The notes beneath the pieces were generated by a model. That model made no database searches and was not told where the DNA came from. It saw only the letters and a list, made by a program, of their open reading frames with translations. Positions 57,201-64,000 of a DNA stretch of 64,000 nt are shown here, one piece after another. The DNA lies in assembly GCA_034440615.1 (NCBI GenBank), contig JAOTOM010005095.1, positions 722,001-786,000 of the forward strand, written 5' to 3'. The DNA is from Ashinkailepas kermadecensis (taxonomy: Eukaryota; Arthropoda; Thecostraca; Neolepadidae). Position 1 is the stretch's first letter, and each line of letters starts with the position of its first letter. A program made the position numbers and the translations under genes.

Positions 57201-60200
57201 TTCACGCCGGGGACATGATGGTCATCTGGGGACAGGTGACGGGACATGATGGTCATCTGGGGACAGGTCACGATGCATGATGGTCACGCGGGCGTCTGGG
57301 GAGCAAGTCAAGTCAAGGGCCATGATGGCCATCTAGGTGCTTAAGGCAGATCACGAGCCATCACAATCGTATCGAAATAGGCCACCGATCATGATGGCCA
57401 TCTAGGAACGGTCACGGGATACGATGGTCACATAGTCACATAAGCGGATCGACCCAGTGCATCACTGGCACTGTGCAGTGCCACACACGCACGCCTCTAG
57501 ACATTTACCTACACTGCATTCAGTCGGTCTGTAACAACCACTTGGAGTAAGCATGTGTTCTATTCCCACAGGAGTTCACAAAGGCGTTGATTGGGACTGT
57601 ATGTTAGGTCGGTAGTGAGAAAAGCGGAGAAAAGAACGACAGGCTGGGTTCAAGGTAGTGGCTGGATATATGCAATTTCTTTATTTATTGTACCTCTTGG
57701 GCTTCTCGAATCACATAATTAGGCTGTTCTAAACACCGCATCAATTAACTGAACGGACACGTGGAAGACGCGACACGGAAGAAGCAACACATCACAATGT
57801 ACATGCTATATCCACTCACACATCAGGGTACATAAACATCTCAACTAAAATTTGTGTGCAGCAAAATACTTTCAAGATATCACTTAAGAGATCGGCTGCG
57901 TGCTGCAAAAAAAACGGGAGGCTATCGTACCACAGAGCGCGATGAGAAAAGGGCCGACGACCGTTCTCGGTACGAACACAACGCAATATACACGGTCCTG
58001 ACAAGTACCTCTACCTCTGTAATTCCCGCTATTAACAACTAGCCAGAGGAGTATCACACAATTTCGCATTATGAAAGAGGTCAAACAGTGGTAAGCGACC
58101 AGTAGTTTTGCAGTAAGCCAGCTCATTTGACGAATATCATGTGAGACACGGTCAAACCGACGCCTTCCAGTTCCTACTCTTGCCGAGGAATTCACCATTT
58201 TCTGGATTCTCACATTCGTTCGGGAGCAGTTGCCATACACGGAACTGCAGCAAAGTACGTGTGAGATCGTCAGACTAGCGACAACAGCTCGAATAATGTC
58301 AGGCAGCAGGAAATGTCGGATATTACTGAGCCCGATCGGGATTCCAGTGCATTATGTTAGTAGCTGACACACAGATACCCCATGTCATCTTGCAATCAAA
58401 AGTGGCGCCAATATTTTGGCCAATGCCACAAGATGAACGGTTCCATCACTCGGATTGACATTGATACTAGGGAGACCACAAAGCATCTGTCTACTGCCAA
58501 ACACCATCGATTGAGTTTTGGAAAGTTTTGGAAAGTTGTTAAAATTTCGTCCATTGGATTTGAACCAGCATTTCAACGAGGCAGGACAGCTCTCCAAACG
58601 TGCTACGGCACTGGGGATATCGGCGTTTCGTTCCGTTACAGGTACTTGAGCATCGTCCGCATACTGTATAACGCTGGTTTCACCCGTAGCGCAATTACAT
58701 GTATCATTAGCAAATATTGTGAATAATAAAGGGAGAAGAGCCGACCCCTGAAACACGTCCATCTTTCTGGCAGCGATTAAGAAAACGATTACGCCGTACT
58801 ACATCAGGGGTGACACAGCGCGTGATCCGATAGGTACGACTTGAATCAAGATGGTCCAATGCCTTTTGCCTCACGATTACAGAGTAGTTTATTATAATCA
58901 ACATCAAAACACTTGCTTTAGTCTATTAAACATAGTAGAAATAACTTATGATGATGATTGCGGTTTAGGGGTAGTAATCACTCTATGTGGTTCACCCTGG
59001 GCAGAATCGAATCAGACATACAGAGAAAGGCTGTTTCAGTACAATGACTCAATTTAAACCCATGTTGTGTGGAGAACACAAGTTATATATATAGCCGTAA
59101 AGCTCTGATATATAGCTGTAAAGCTGCCGCTGGGCAATTATCTTCGCAACATAATCTAATTGGGTTGTTATCCTCCCCTGGACAATAATGTCAGCAACCT
59201 CGGACGCTGTCTCGCGATTGCAATCCCATAATTTTTATATGAAACATGATATTTCCAGCATCATCTTATCATTCATCGGATAATATAAATATGAATTAAT
59301 GTATCTCACTGTAAGCAATATGCACTGTGCAGGATAATGAAAAGCACATAACAATGATATCATGCAAGCACACGCTTGCGGCGCCGACGAAACGCAGAAA
59401 TGCACAAACATGCCATACCAGGAAGGTTATTCTACTGTGGCAACATCATAGAGCATCTTGCCGTGTGTTTCCAAAAGTGAAATGAGGTATTTACTGTTAA
59501 TATTCACAAATTGGGTACGACACTTGTAATTGTGATAACATTCACTAGCATTTCGATTCAATGTATCAGGAAATATATAATGAACGTTTCCCTAGATAGA
59601 GAAACATTGAAAATAACCATGGTGACGAATTTTACCGATTCCAAGTGTACCAGTTTCACCCGACGAGAAAGGACACACCAAAGCTAAAACTACTCGCCCT
59701 ACTCGGCGGCGCACACCTCCAACAAGCACAACCTATATGGCATGGCCAATCACTCTGGCACACTGCTCACTGGCCACTATACGGCAGATTGCAAGCACCC
59801 GTTCTCGTCCGAGCGGCACGAGTGTAAATATTCGAGTGTGGCCCACCCAGATGGGCGCCTTCAGCAGTGACGCCTACGTACTCTTCTTCGAGGAGCTGGC
59901 TCATCTCAGATCTCAGTGAAGTCGTATCGGGAGGGAAGTTGTGGACGTGTGTGTACGTATGTGCGTGTGGGTGTGCGTGCGAGCGGGGAGTGGTGACCTA
60001 CATTGACTTGCTTGACCATGGCCTTCTCACCTCTGAAATATAAAGCAACTACGCTACACGGGCAAGGAAGGGCACCCCTGCATACCTATTGCTGGGTAGG
60101 CACATACAAAATGTTCAATGTGTTAGAAGGTAAAATCTTTACGCTCACCAGAGTCGATGAAGGCTTTGACCGGATGACCATTGACGGTGCAATTGATGTA

Positions 60201-62906
60201 CAGCATGATGACGGAGCCGAAGCTCTCTGGGTTGTGCTCCATTGCCGCCTCCATGTTTGCATCAATATTCTTCTGCTTAATCTCCTCGGCCATCAGTCGC
60301 TGTGCCTCTACGTCGAACGGGTCGGCAGTCGCCATGCGCATGCGCATTCGGTCCCGCTCTTGCCGTACCTCCTGCTGCTGACGCAGCACCGCGGCGAACT
60401 GGTCTGCAACCGTGATCCCGTCACTCGGGTGCGAAGATGGAAACACTGTCAGCGACTGTCAGCCTGTTTAGTGCAACAAACACCACTTGCATAAAGTAAG
60501 GGAGCAGCAACGTAAAACACCAACGTCGATTAACGCAGCTCATCAGCACGAGGCCCAGCACCGACGACATTTAGTTACCAGAAAAATACCGTCACAGTAT
60601 AATACGAGTAGCATTTCTACATTTCCAAGTCAGAGACGTCACTTAGGACTCATGCTAGCTAGTCCTGCCCTGAGTAGCCTTGCCGGAAAGGTTTGCGGGT
60701 CTCAACTAGAGAAAGATCAACATTTGGGGAGGTCAATTGCCAGAGGGGAGTTCTGATGGGTATTGTTCGGAGGACACCACGCAGCATGATCCCACTCTCT
60801 TGAAGTAGTTCTCGGATTTTAACGCAGAACGGAAACAAGTATGTAGGCCGTCTGTGTTGAAACAAATGCAAGGTGTGGGGTGAAAAGACCGCTTGATACG
60901 TGGGGTGGTCGGGAAACTGTGCCAGCTTGATAGCATACCGCATGCCCAGCACCTGACGGCGCATGGCAAGCGATGGCTCGTTTGTTTCAACAAGGAGGCT
61001 CGCTGTTGGCGAGGTGCGGAATGCTGCAGTAGCAATGCGCAGAGCAGAGTGGTGCATGGCATTTATAGTACGCTTGGTGAAATCACTTGCAGAGTCATAC
61101 ACAAAACTAGCGTAGTCAAGTCTTGAACGTATTAAGGATCGATACAGGAGAAGTAGGGTTCTCCTGTCCGCCCCATACGTAGTACGAAATATGCATTTTA
61201 AGATGGTCATTGATCTAAAACACTGCTCACGCAGGACTTTAAAATGTTCTTTGTACGTAAGTCGCGTATCAAAGTGCATTCCAAGAAAACGAACCACATA
61301 TTTACACGGGATCGTCTCTCTGTAGAAGCTGAGCGACATGTCCCGACAGCACTGTCGCCGCGGGCAGAAATGAATACAGACAGTTTTATCAGTCGAAAAG
61401 AGAAACCCATTAGCCGTACTCTATCGCTGTAGTCGTGTGACGGCCGACTGGAGCTGCGTTTCCATGGACGAAACCTTCGAAGCAGGACACCAGATGACGA
61501 AGTCATCCACAAACAACGATCGCCCGATGGTCGTTGGGAGGTTGTCACCGATGTCGTTAATCATAATTCCGAACAGGGGAACGCTCGAAACGCTGCCTTG
61601 TGGTACACCATTAAGCTGTGGGTATCGATCTGAGAGCCGATTGCCCACTCGGACGCAAAAGGATCGATCGGCTACGAAGTTTTGTAAAAATGTACCCATA
61701 TGTTCGCGTATACCGTGCTTAAAAACTTCCAGAAGAATGCCGTGGCGCCAAGTTGAATCATACGTGCCTTGAATATCGAAGAAAACAGCACCAGTGTCCA
61801 GATATAGAATATGGTCAACTGTACAGCGTTTTTTAAATAAATAAAACCACACTGCACGTTTGTAAAAAATGTTGGAGTGTTCAAAAAACCACATCAAGCG
61901 TACGTTCACCATCCTTTCCATGAGTTTACACAGTGATGAGGTGAGCGCGATGGGTCGATAGTGTAATGGATCAGATCCACTCTTGCCAGGCTTCAGGATC
62001 GGTACTACTATTGCTTCTCGCCATGAGGGTGGAAAGTGGGCGCTACATAACCAGTAGCAGTTGATGCGCCCCTAAGCCCAATCAATCAATCAATCAATCA
62101 ATGAGGGTGGAAAGCCTCCCCTTTCCCAATAGCCGGTTGCAAATTTGTAGGAGCACCTGGAGCGCACCGGAAGGCAGGTGTTTCAGCATATCGCTATGCA
62201 CGTCATCAGTGCCCTCAGATACACTTCGTGGGGCATTAATGGCGGAAAGCAGCCAAGTTGCGGTGAATGGTGCATTGTGTGAAAGTATCTAGGTCGTCGA
62301 AAAGTCTATTGGGGACCGTTCGTGGCGTGCAATTTGTGGTTCAGAGATTCCCTCTCGGCTGCGCTCCGATAGCGCACGTGCAATGTAATTAGCCACGGCA
62401 GAAGGATCCGAGATGACCCGACCTCTCGCCTGTGGTGTCGGTAGTAGTGTGGACGACAATTTTCCCGCGATCCCGCTAATACGCGTCCATATTTGGGCGG
62501 TTGGTGTTCGGTGGGTGAGGGTGTTAAAAAATGAGCGGAAACATACTCGTTTGGCCCCGGGACAGGTTCGACGAGAAAAGGATCTGGCTCGAAGAAACGC
62601 CATGCGATTTTCTGCGGTACAATTGTGGTTGAATACTCTAAATGCACGTTCATCAGACATTCTCAGACCGCCACCCTCCCCCCGGGCCCTCCCTGAACTT
62701 TTCGTTCATCTCAGACTGACCAATGTCGCCGCTGAGCAGCGCCTCGGCCAGCCGAGGGTTGTTCTGCTTCAGCATGGCCAGCTGGTCGGGGTTGGCGAGG
62801 AACATCTCCCGGATGAAGGACGGATCATCCTCGCGCGACGGCGGGCCCGGCGACCTCGGCCTGGTTGCCGCCGGCACGCGGATACTGCTGAAGTCGATGT
62901 GCGCCA
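48137..62906 (-). CDS. DDI1: DDI1/DDI2-type ubiquitin-shuttle aspartic protease, C-terminal seven exons
   Basis: DDI proteins shuttle ubiquitinated cargo to the proteasome and carry a retropepsin-like aspartic protease, which in animals processes NRF1/SKN-1A-type factors. Seven exons join in frame: 62906-62721, 60403-60149, 55984-55752, 54550-54444, 51910-51744, 49857-49799 and 48223-48137. They give 1094 nt, 363 residues plus stop. Domains in order are the IDFSSI linker and helical domain ([20 protein letters not shown]), the protease with active-site [15 protein letters not shown] and [10 protein letters not shown], an Ala/Pro-rich linker, and a UBA domain ([20 protein letters not shown]) ending SFKLPK-stop. 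The N-terminal ubiquitin-like domain should lie right of the window. There are no frameshifts and all phases agree. It is called DDI1 as the invertebrate single-copy name; DDI2 would be equally apt by similarity. Confidence 0.95.
48224..48825. other. DDI intron between exons f and g
   Basis: Unique sequence; nothing recognised. Confidence 0.6.
48826..49790 (+). repeat. ~24-bp minisatellite downstream of DDI exon f, split by a SINE
   Basis: Diverged copies of GGTGTCGGGACCAGGGCCGG on both sides of the family A SINE at 49084-49240. The array ends about 8 bp from the exon f donor. Confidence 0.88.
49084..49240 (-). mobile_element. tRNA-derived SINE, family A, inside the 24-bp minisatellite
   Basis: It has the same head and B box (GGTTCGAGTCTCGCC) as the other family A copies, and the tail TAAAACCAATAACCG. 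The array at 48826-49790 continues on both sides, so the SINE entered an existing array. A target duplication cannot be separated from the repeat. Confidence 0.88.
49799..49857 (-). CDS. DDI1: DDI exon f (UBA first helices)
   Basis: This is a 59-nt micro-exon with acceptor TTCCGTCAG| at 49858 and donor CCACAG|GTCGGT at 49799/49798. It reads [20 protein letters not shown], the UBA helix 1 and the GF loop typical of ubiquitin binding. Phases agree with exons e and g. It lies between a 24-bp repeat field (downstream) and an 84-bp repeat field (upstream). Confidence 0.92.
49920..50490 (+). repeat. ~73-84-bp minisatellite upstream of DDI exon f
   Basis: Seven diverged copies with CACATATGTGGCACACATTC, ATCACACAAACGTCACAA and ACCACTACACCAGCGTCACA. 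Confidence 0.9.
50550..50608 (-). mobile_element. Ultra-short retroposon, 13-bp TSD
   Basis: ATGGCACTGACAT is at 50537-50549 and 50609-50621. The 59-bp unit reads GGGCGCTGTATGACCAATGC, then AGTTGATGCGCCCTAAAACC and CTAATAACCAACCAAC. It lies in the DDI intron between exons e and f. Confidence 0.92.
50885..51735 (+). repeat. 69-bp minisatellite downstream of DDI exon e
   Basis: About 12 copies of a 69-bp unit (GTCGACCGACACTGACACGC, CACTCCTCTCACCGTCACCT, CAGTCACGTGACT). Because 69 is a multiple of 3 and stop-free, a 388-residue minus frame stays open. It ends about 10 bp from the exon e donor. Confidence 0.94.
51744..51910 (-). CDS. DDI1: DDI exon e (acidic then Ala/Pro-rich linker)
   Basis: The acceptor is GCGCGGCAG| at 51911 and the donor is CGGCCAG|GTAGGT at 51744/51743. 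It reads [27 protein letters not shown], then a roughly 27-residue tract of Ala, Pro, Thr and Ser. Phase 2 entry and phase 1 exit fit exons d and f. The helical acidic part resembles the AEALQKS-type region of human DDI2. The low-complexity tract is a linker to the UBA. Large minisatellites (69-bp and 20-bp units) begin within about 10 bp downstream and 80 bp upstream. Confidence 0.88.
51990..53610 (+). repeat. 20-bp minisatellite upstream of DDI exon e, ~80 copies
   Basis: Unit CAGGCACCACGGGGTACCAT with CACTACGGGG-ACC (18-bp), CACAGGGTGCC and GCGCTACGG variants. It shows higher-order blocks: the series around 52100-52480 recurs at about 52740-53080. ORFs of 543-673 codons in all three frames are artefacts of the stop-free unit. 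Confidence 0.95.
53611..54443. other. DDI intron between exons d and e
   Basis: Unique sequence, with a small inverted repeat of GGGCTGCCGAGTT and AACTCGGCAGCCC at about 53940-53975. No exon seen. Confidence 0.55.
54444..54550 (-). CDS. DDI1: DDI exon d (protease end)
   Basis: The acceptor is CTGTCCACAG| at 54551 and the donor is AATAG|GTGAGC at 54444/54443. The 107-nt exon reads [20 protein letters not shown], then [15 protein letters not shown]. This aligns with the human CSIDLKKNVLVIGTTGSQT...FLPEGELPECARL segment that closes the protease domain. It is the best-isolated exon of the gene: only a two-copy 84-bp repeat (54585-54765) lies near it. Confidence 0.93.
54585..54765 (+). repeat. 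Two-copy 84-bp tandem duplication upstream of DDI exon d
   Basis: CACCACCGACAACCTCCCAG, TCATCAGCTCCCGGGACGAC and ATCAGAGAACATCTTCACCA appear twice. Confidence 0.9.
54914..55071 (-). mobile_element. tRNA-derived SINE, family A, with 15-bp TSD
   Basis: A family A copy. GACCTACCGAAATCA lies at 54899-54913 and exactly at 55072-55086. The tail is short (TAAAACCAACAATCAC). It lies in the DDI intron between exons c and d. Confidence 0.93.
55290..55740 (+). repeat. 55-bp minisatellite downstream of DDI exon c
   Basis: Eight copies with GGCTGTGAGGCACACTCGTC, TCAGCGGACGCCTGATCCCA and CCATTGCCCTTCCCC. It ends about 12 bp from the exon c donor. Confidence 0.93.
55752..55984 (-). CDS. DDI1: DDI exon c (protease core)
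   Basis: The acceptor is GTGCGGCAG| at 55985 and the donor is CACCAG|GTTAGC at 55752/55751. The exon begins [20 protein letters not shown] and continues [20 protein letters not shown], then [18 protein letters not shown]. With exon b this completes DSGA. The flap-region and LGLDML motifs match DDI1/2 closely. It lies between two minisatellites, and the upstream one contains degenerate copies of this exon's own 5' junction. Confidence 0.95.
55985..57440 (+). repeat. Minisatellite upstream of DDI exon c that contains copies of the exon's 5' junction
   Basis: Units of about 20-60 bp alternate GGACATGATGGTCGTCTGGG with GACAGGTCACG or GCGCCTGCCGCACGTCAAGG. The sequence GACATGATGGTCGTCTGGGC is the complement of the first codons of exon c plus its acceptor. 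A 65-bp copy at 56116-56182 reproduces about 45 bp of exon with the acceptor. A truncated SINE sits at 57141-57208. Confidence 0.9.
57141..57208 (-). mobile_element. 5'-truncated family A SINE in the DDI minisatellite
   Basis: Only the 3' ~68 bp remains, from GGCGTGAAAGATTGGCGACG to the tail TAAAACCAATAACCAACC. GGGACATGATGGT flanks it on both sides but is also the array unit. Confidence 0.88.
57441..57849. other. DDI intron, unique
   Basis: Nothing recognised between the minisatellite and the dead LINE piece. Confidence 0.55.
57850..58765 (-). mobile_element. Dead LINE RT fragment of a third family (YADD type) in a DDI intron
   Basis: One minus-strand frame (58762-58385) reads [17 protein letters not shown], then [29 protein letters not shown] and [12 protein letters not shown]. 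These are the RT palm motifs of a CR1/Jockey-like element. A separate frame (58240-57884) continues with [20 protein letters not shown] and [17 protein letters not shown], the post-RT thumb segment typical of these elements. Several frame changes and missing sequence lie between. The catalytic YADD is intact but the element is not. Confidence 0.82.
58766..59664. other. DDI intron, AT-rich
   Basis: It may include a few more decayed codons of the YADD LINE up to about 58860; otherwise nothing. Confidence 0.5.
59665..59919 (+). pseudogene. Frameshifted C-terminal fragment of a USP-family deubiquitinase, antisense inside a DDI intron
   Basis: Ubiquitin-specific proteases end with a His-box region of form YxLYxxxNHSG...GHYTAxC...SSV...SSxAYVLFYE. 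Here one frame reads [20 protein letters not shown], then [20 protein letters not shown] and ECKYSSV. From about 59835 another frame reads [18 protein letters not shown], with TGA at 59917-59919. The pieces meet at the homologous position, so one base was lost or gained near 59830-59850. The catalytic His (GHYTA) is present, but no Cys-box exon is visible. The pattern looks closest to USP2/USP21. It may be a retrocopy remnant, a decayed gene end, or a live last exon with an assembly error. Confidence 0.75.
60149..60403 (-). CDS. DDI1: DDI exon b (helical domain, protease start with DSG)
   Basis: The acceptor is GGTTGCAG| at 60404 and the donor is GACTCTG|GTGAGC at 60149/60148. It reads [18 protein letters not shown], an Arg-Met run, [20 protein letters not shown], then [20 protein letters not shown] and KAFIDSG. 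The first two residues of the DSGA active site are encoded here and the Gly is split with the next exon. The RMRMRM run produces a palindromic TGCGCATGCGCA in the DNA, best explained as coding. Confidence 0.95.
60659..62660 (-). mobile_element. Dead I-type LINE ORF2 fragment in a DDI intron
   Basis: Three frames on the minus strand align in order with ORF2 of the 32-38 kb LINE. A pre-RT part (62660-62289) contains [19 protein letters not shown]. The RT core (61921-61421) contains GVPQGSVSS and FVDDFVIW, where the other copy has FADD. A post-RT part (61339-60659) contains [17 protein letters not shown] and [14 protein letters not shown]. The endonuclease and RNase H parts are missing. It is clearly diverged from the intact copy, so it is an older insertion or a sister family. 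A 64-bp retroposon split it at 62037-62100. Confidence 0.88.
62037..62100 (+). mobile_element. Ultra-short retroposon, plus strand, 14-bp TSD
   Basis: ATGAGGGTGGAAAG is at 62023-62036 and 62101-62114. The unit TGGGCGCTACATAACCAGTA, GCAGTTGATGCGCCCCTAAG, then a CAAT tandem tail is inserted into the dead I-type LINE, so it is younger than that LINE. It is the only copy in this orientation. Confidence 0.93.
62721..62906 (-). CDS. DDI1: DDI exon a (linker and helical domain start)
   Basis: The acceptor is GTGGTCGGCAG| above 62906 and the donor is GACATTG|GTCAGT at 62721/62720. It reads [20 protein letters not shown], then [20 protein letters not shown] and [17 protein letters not shown]. The IDFSSI tag and the LANP...[12 protein letters not shown] segment are diagnostic of DDI proteins. 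It enters in phase 1 (two bases complete the first codon) and leaves in phase 1. The ubiquitin-like exon upstream was not found in 62907-64000. Confidence 0.93.
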
Positions 62907-63369
62907 CTGCCGACCACGTCATATGGTCAGGGTCACGTGTACCGCACCACTGCACATCGCTCTATTGGCGAACAATAGCCATACCATGAATTCTTTATCA
63001 CTCTGAACATCACATCATGCTCTCAGGCAGTTTACCCTCCCACGTTTCTGGTAGTATGAATGGTTCCACTTAATTTTCATTCGCTTTGCATCATGTGAAT
63101 TACTTCTAATTCATACACGAACATTAAGATGATAAACTACAGAAAAATAAAAAGCATGGTATCATAAGATACCTGATTATTCCCTCCAAATACCATTATA
63201 CACAAGTGGTATTTTCTCAAACGAGAGGCTGCAAGGGCACTGTGCATGTCACATTCCGCGGACAATGAGGCCACGCTTGCTGGGTCACACTCCACTCACA
63301 CTACCCATAGATCATGCCACAGGGCCAACCAGATCACATCCACTGGATCACACTGCACTCAAATTTCAC
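62907..63369. other. DDI intron toward the missing ubiquitin-like exon
   Basis: AT-rich; no ubiquitin-like coding sequence found. Confidence 0.55.
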
Positions 63370-63999
63370 CAGGGCTAAAATAGTCGTTTTTCGTTCGGTG
63401 AGAGATGTTGAAACGAACACACTAGGATGTCGAAATTTCCCATGGAATTAGTGTCATTTAAAATGCTTTTCATGTCTTTCAAACTCAAATTTGAGCCAAT
63501 GGTGTATGTACTTATGACTGAACCTTTATCATTTGTTTTGAGATTCATAATATTAGAAGAGCTATATTCGGGATAGGGAGAATAATAGCTGTGCTATAAA
63601 CTGCTATTGTATGCCATATCACATTATAGGTAATCCCTTTAACTGAAATTGCATTGTGAAATGTTCGTGTATCACCATTCCTTGTCAAGAGCATGCACAT
63701 GCTACTTATACACAACATACTTTTAGAAAGGAGACACAAATACTTCATAAGCAAGCATCAAGAAGCAGGATGTCAATACTTATTGGAGAAGGATGTTGAT
63801 TGAGTGTTCAAAAAGTGGTATATTCCACCCTATTTCACGAATAATTTATCACTGCATTGCACATAGGTGAAAATACATCAGTGTTAAAATAATGATTTCT
63901 CGTTAGGTATGAGATGTCGAAACGAGTAGAACAGGATGTCGAAATCCCCATGGAAATAATGCTATTTAAAATCTTGTGAAGTCATGCAAACCCAATTTT
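63370..63999 (+). repeat. Two diverged ~140-bp direct copies
   Basis: Blocks CGTT(C/A)GG(T)(G/A)(T)GAGATGT, GAAACGA, AGGATGTCGAAAT, CCCATGGAA and ATTTAAAAT occur at about 63390-63480 and 63890-63985. They may be copies of a dispersed repeat; the second is cut by the window edge. Confidence 0.65.
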
Positions 64000-64000
64000 G

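Noticed and set aside
60330..60350. NRF1-like TGCGCATGCGCA
   Set aside because: It is made by the Arg-Met codon run of DDI exon b.

Overview
The window is nuclear DNA from a metazoan animal. Coding sequence comes as short GC-rich exons with GT-AG introns. Retroposons include tRNA-derived SINEs, an I-type LINE carrying RNase H, and CR1-like LINE fragments. CCTAA/TTAGG-type pentamer runs and the SINE content hint at an arthropod, possibly a crustacean, but the sequence does not fix the species. No bacterial operons, CRISPR arrays or canonical RNA genes were seen.

Layout. (1) 4.4-16.6 kb, minus strand: the first six coding exons of WWOX (two WW domains, then the Rossmann half of the SDR domain through the catalytic YxxxK). 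The remaining 3' exons lie left of the window. (2) 17-31 kb: intergenic DNA with SINEs, two CR1-like LINE pieces, a decayed transposon-type ORF, a 380-bp TA tract and a small foldback. (3) 31.7-38.5 kb, plus strand: two exon-like pieces of an unrecognised gene, separated by a 6.3-kb I-type LINE (minus strand) with an 11-bp target-site duplication. (4) 39.2-42.5 kb: a 3.25-kb foldback whose arms carry repeated TGACCTCAGGTCA motifs. (5) 48.1-62.9 kb, minus strand: the last seven exons of a DDI1/DDI2-type ubiquitin-shuttle aspartic protease, from the helical domain through the DSGA protease to a UBA domain and stop. The N-terminal ubiquitin-like exon lies right of the window. Its introns hold two dead LINE pieces and an antisense, frameshifted USP-type deubiquitinase fragment.

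Two patterns stand out. First, nearly every exon of both recognised genes abuts a private minisatellite (units of about 20-84 bp). One of these has copied the splice acceptor and start of the DDI protease exon. Second, the I-type LINE, a tRNA-SINE family and a family of roughly 55-bp retroposons share a similar 3' end: a hairpin-forming block, then (C)TAAAACC(C)AATAA and a short tandem tail. The tiny elements begin at nearly the same base each time and most have 12-15-bp target-site duplications, so the 3' hairpin alone appears to be retroposed.

WWOX and DDI show no frameshifts, so both look functional. Most very long open frames in the window are by-products of tandem repeats with no stop codon in the unit and are not genes.
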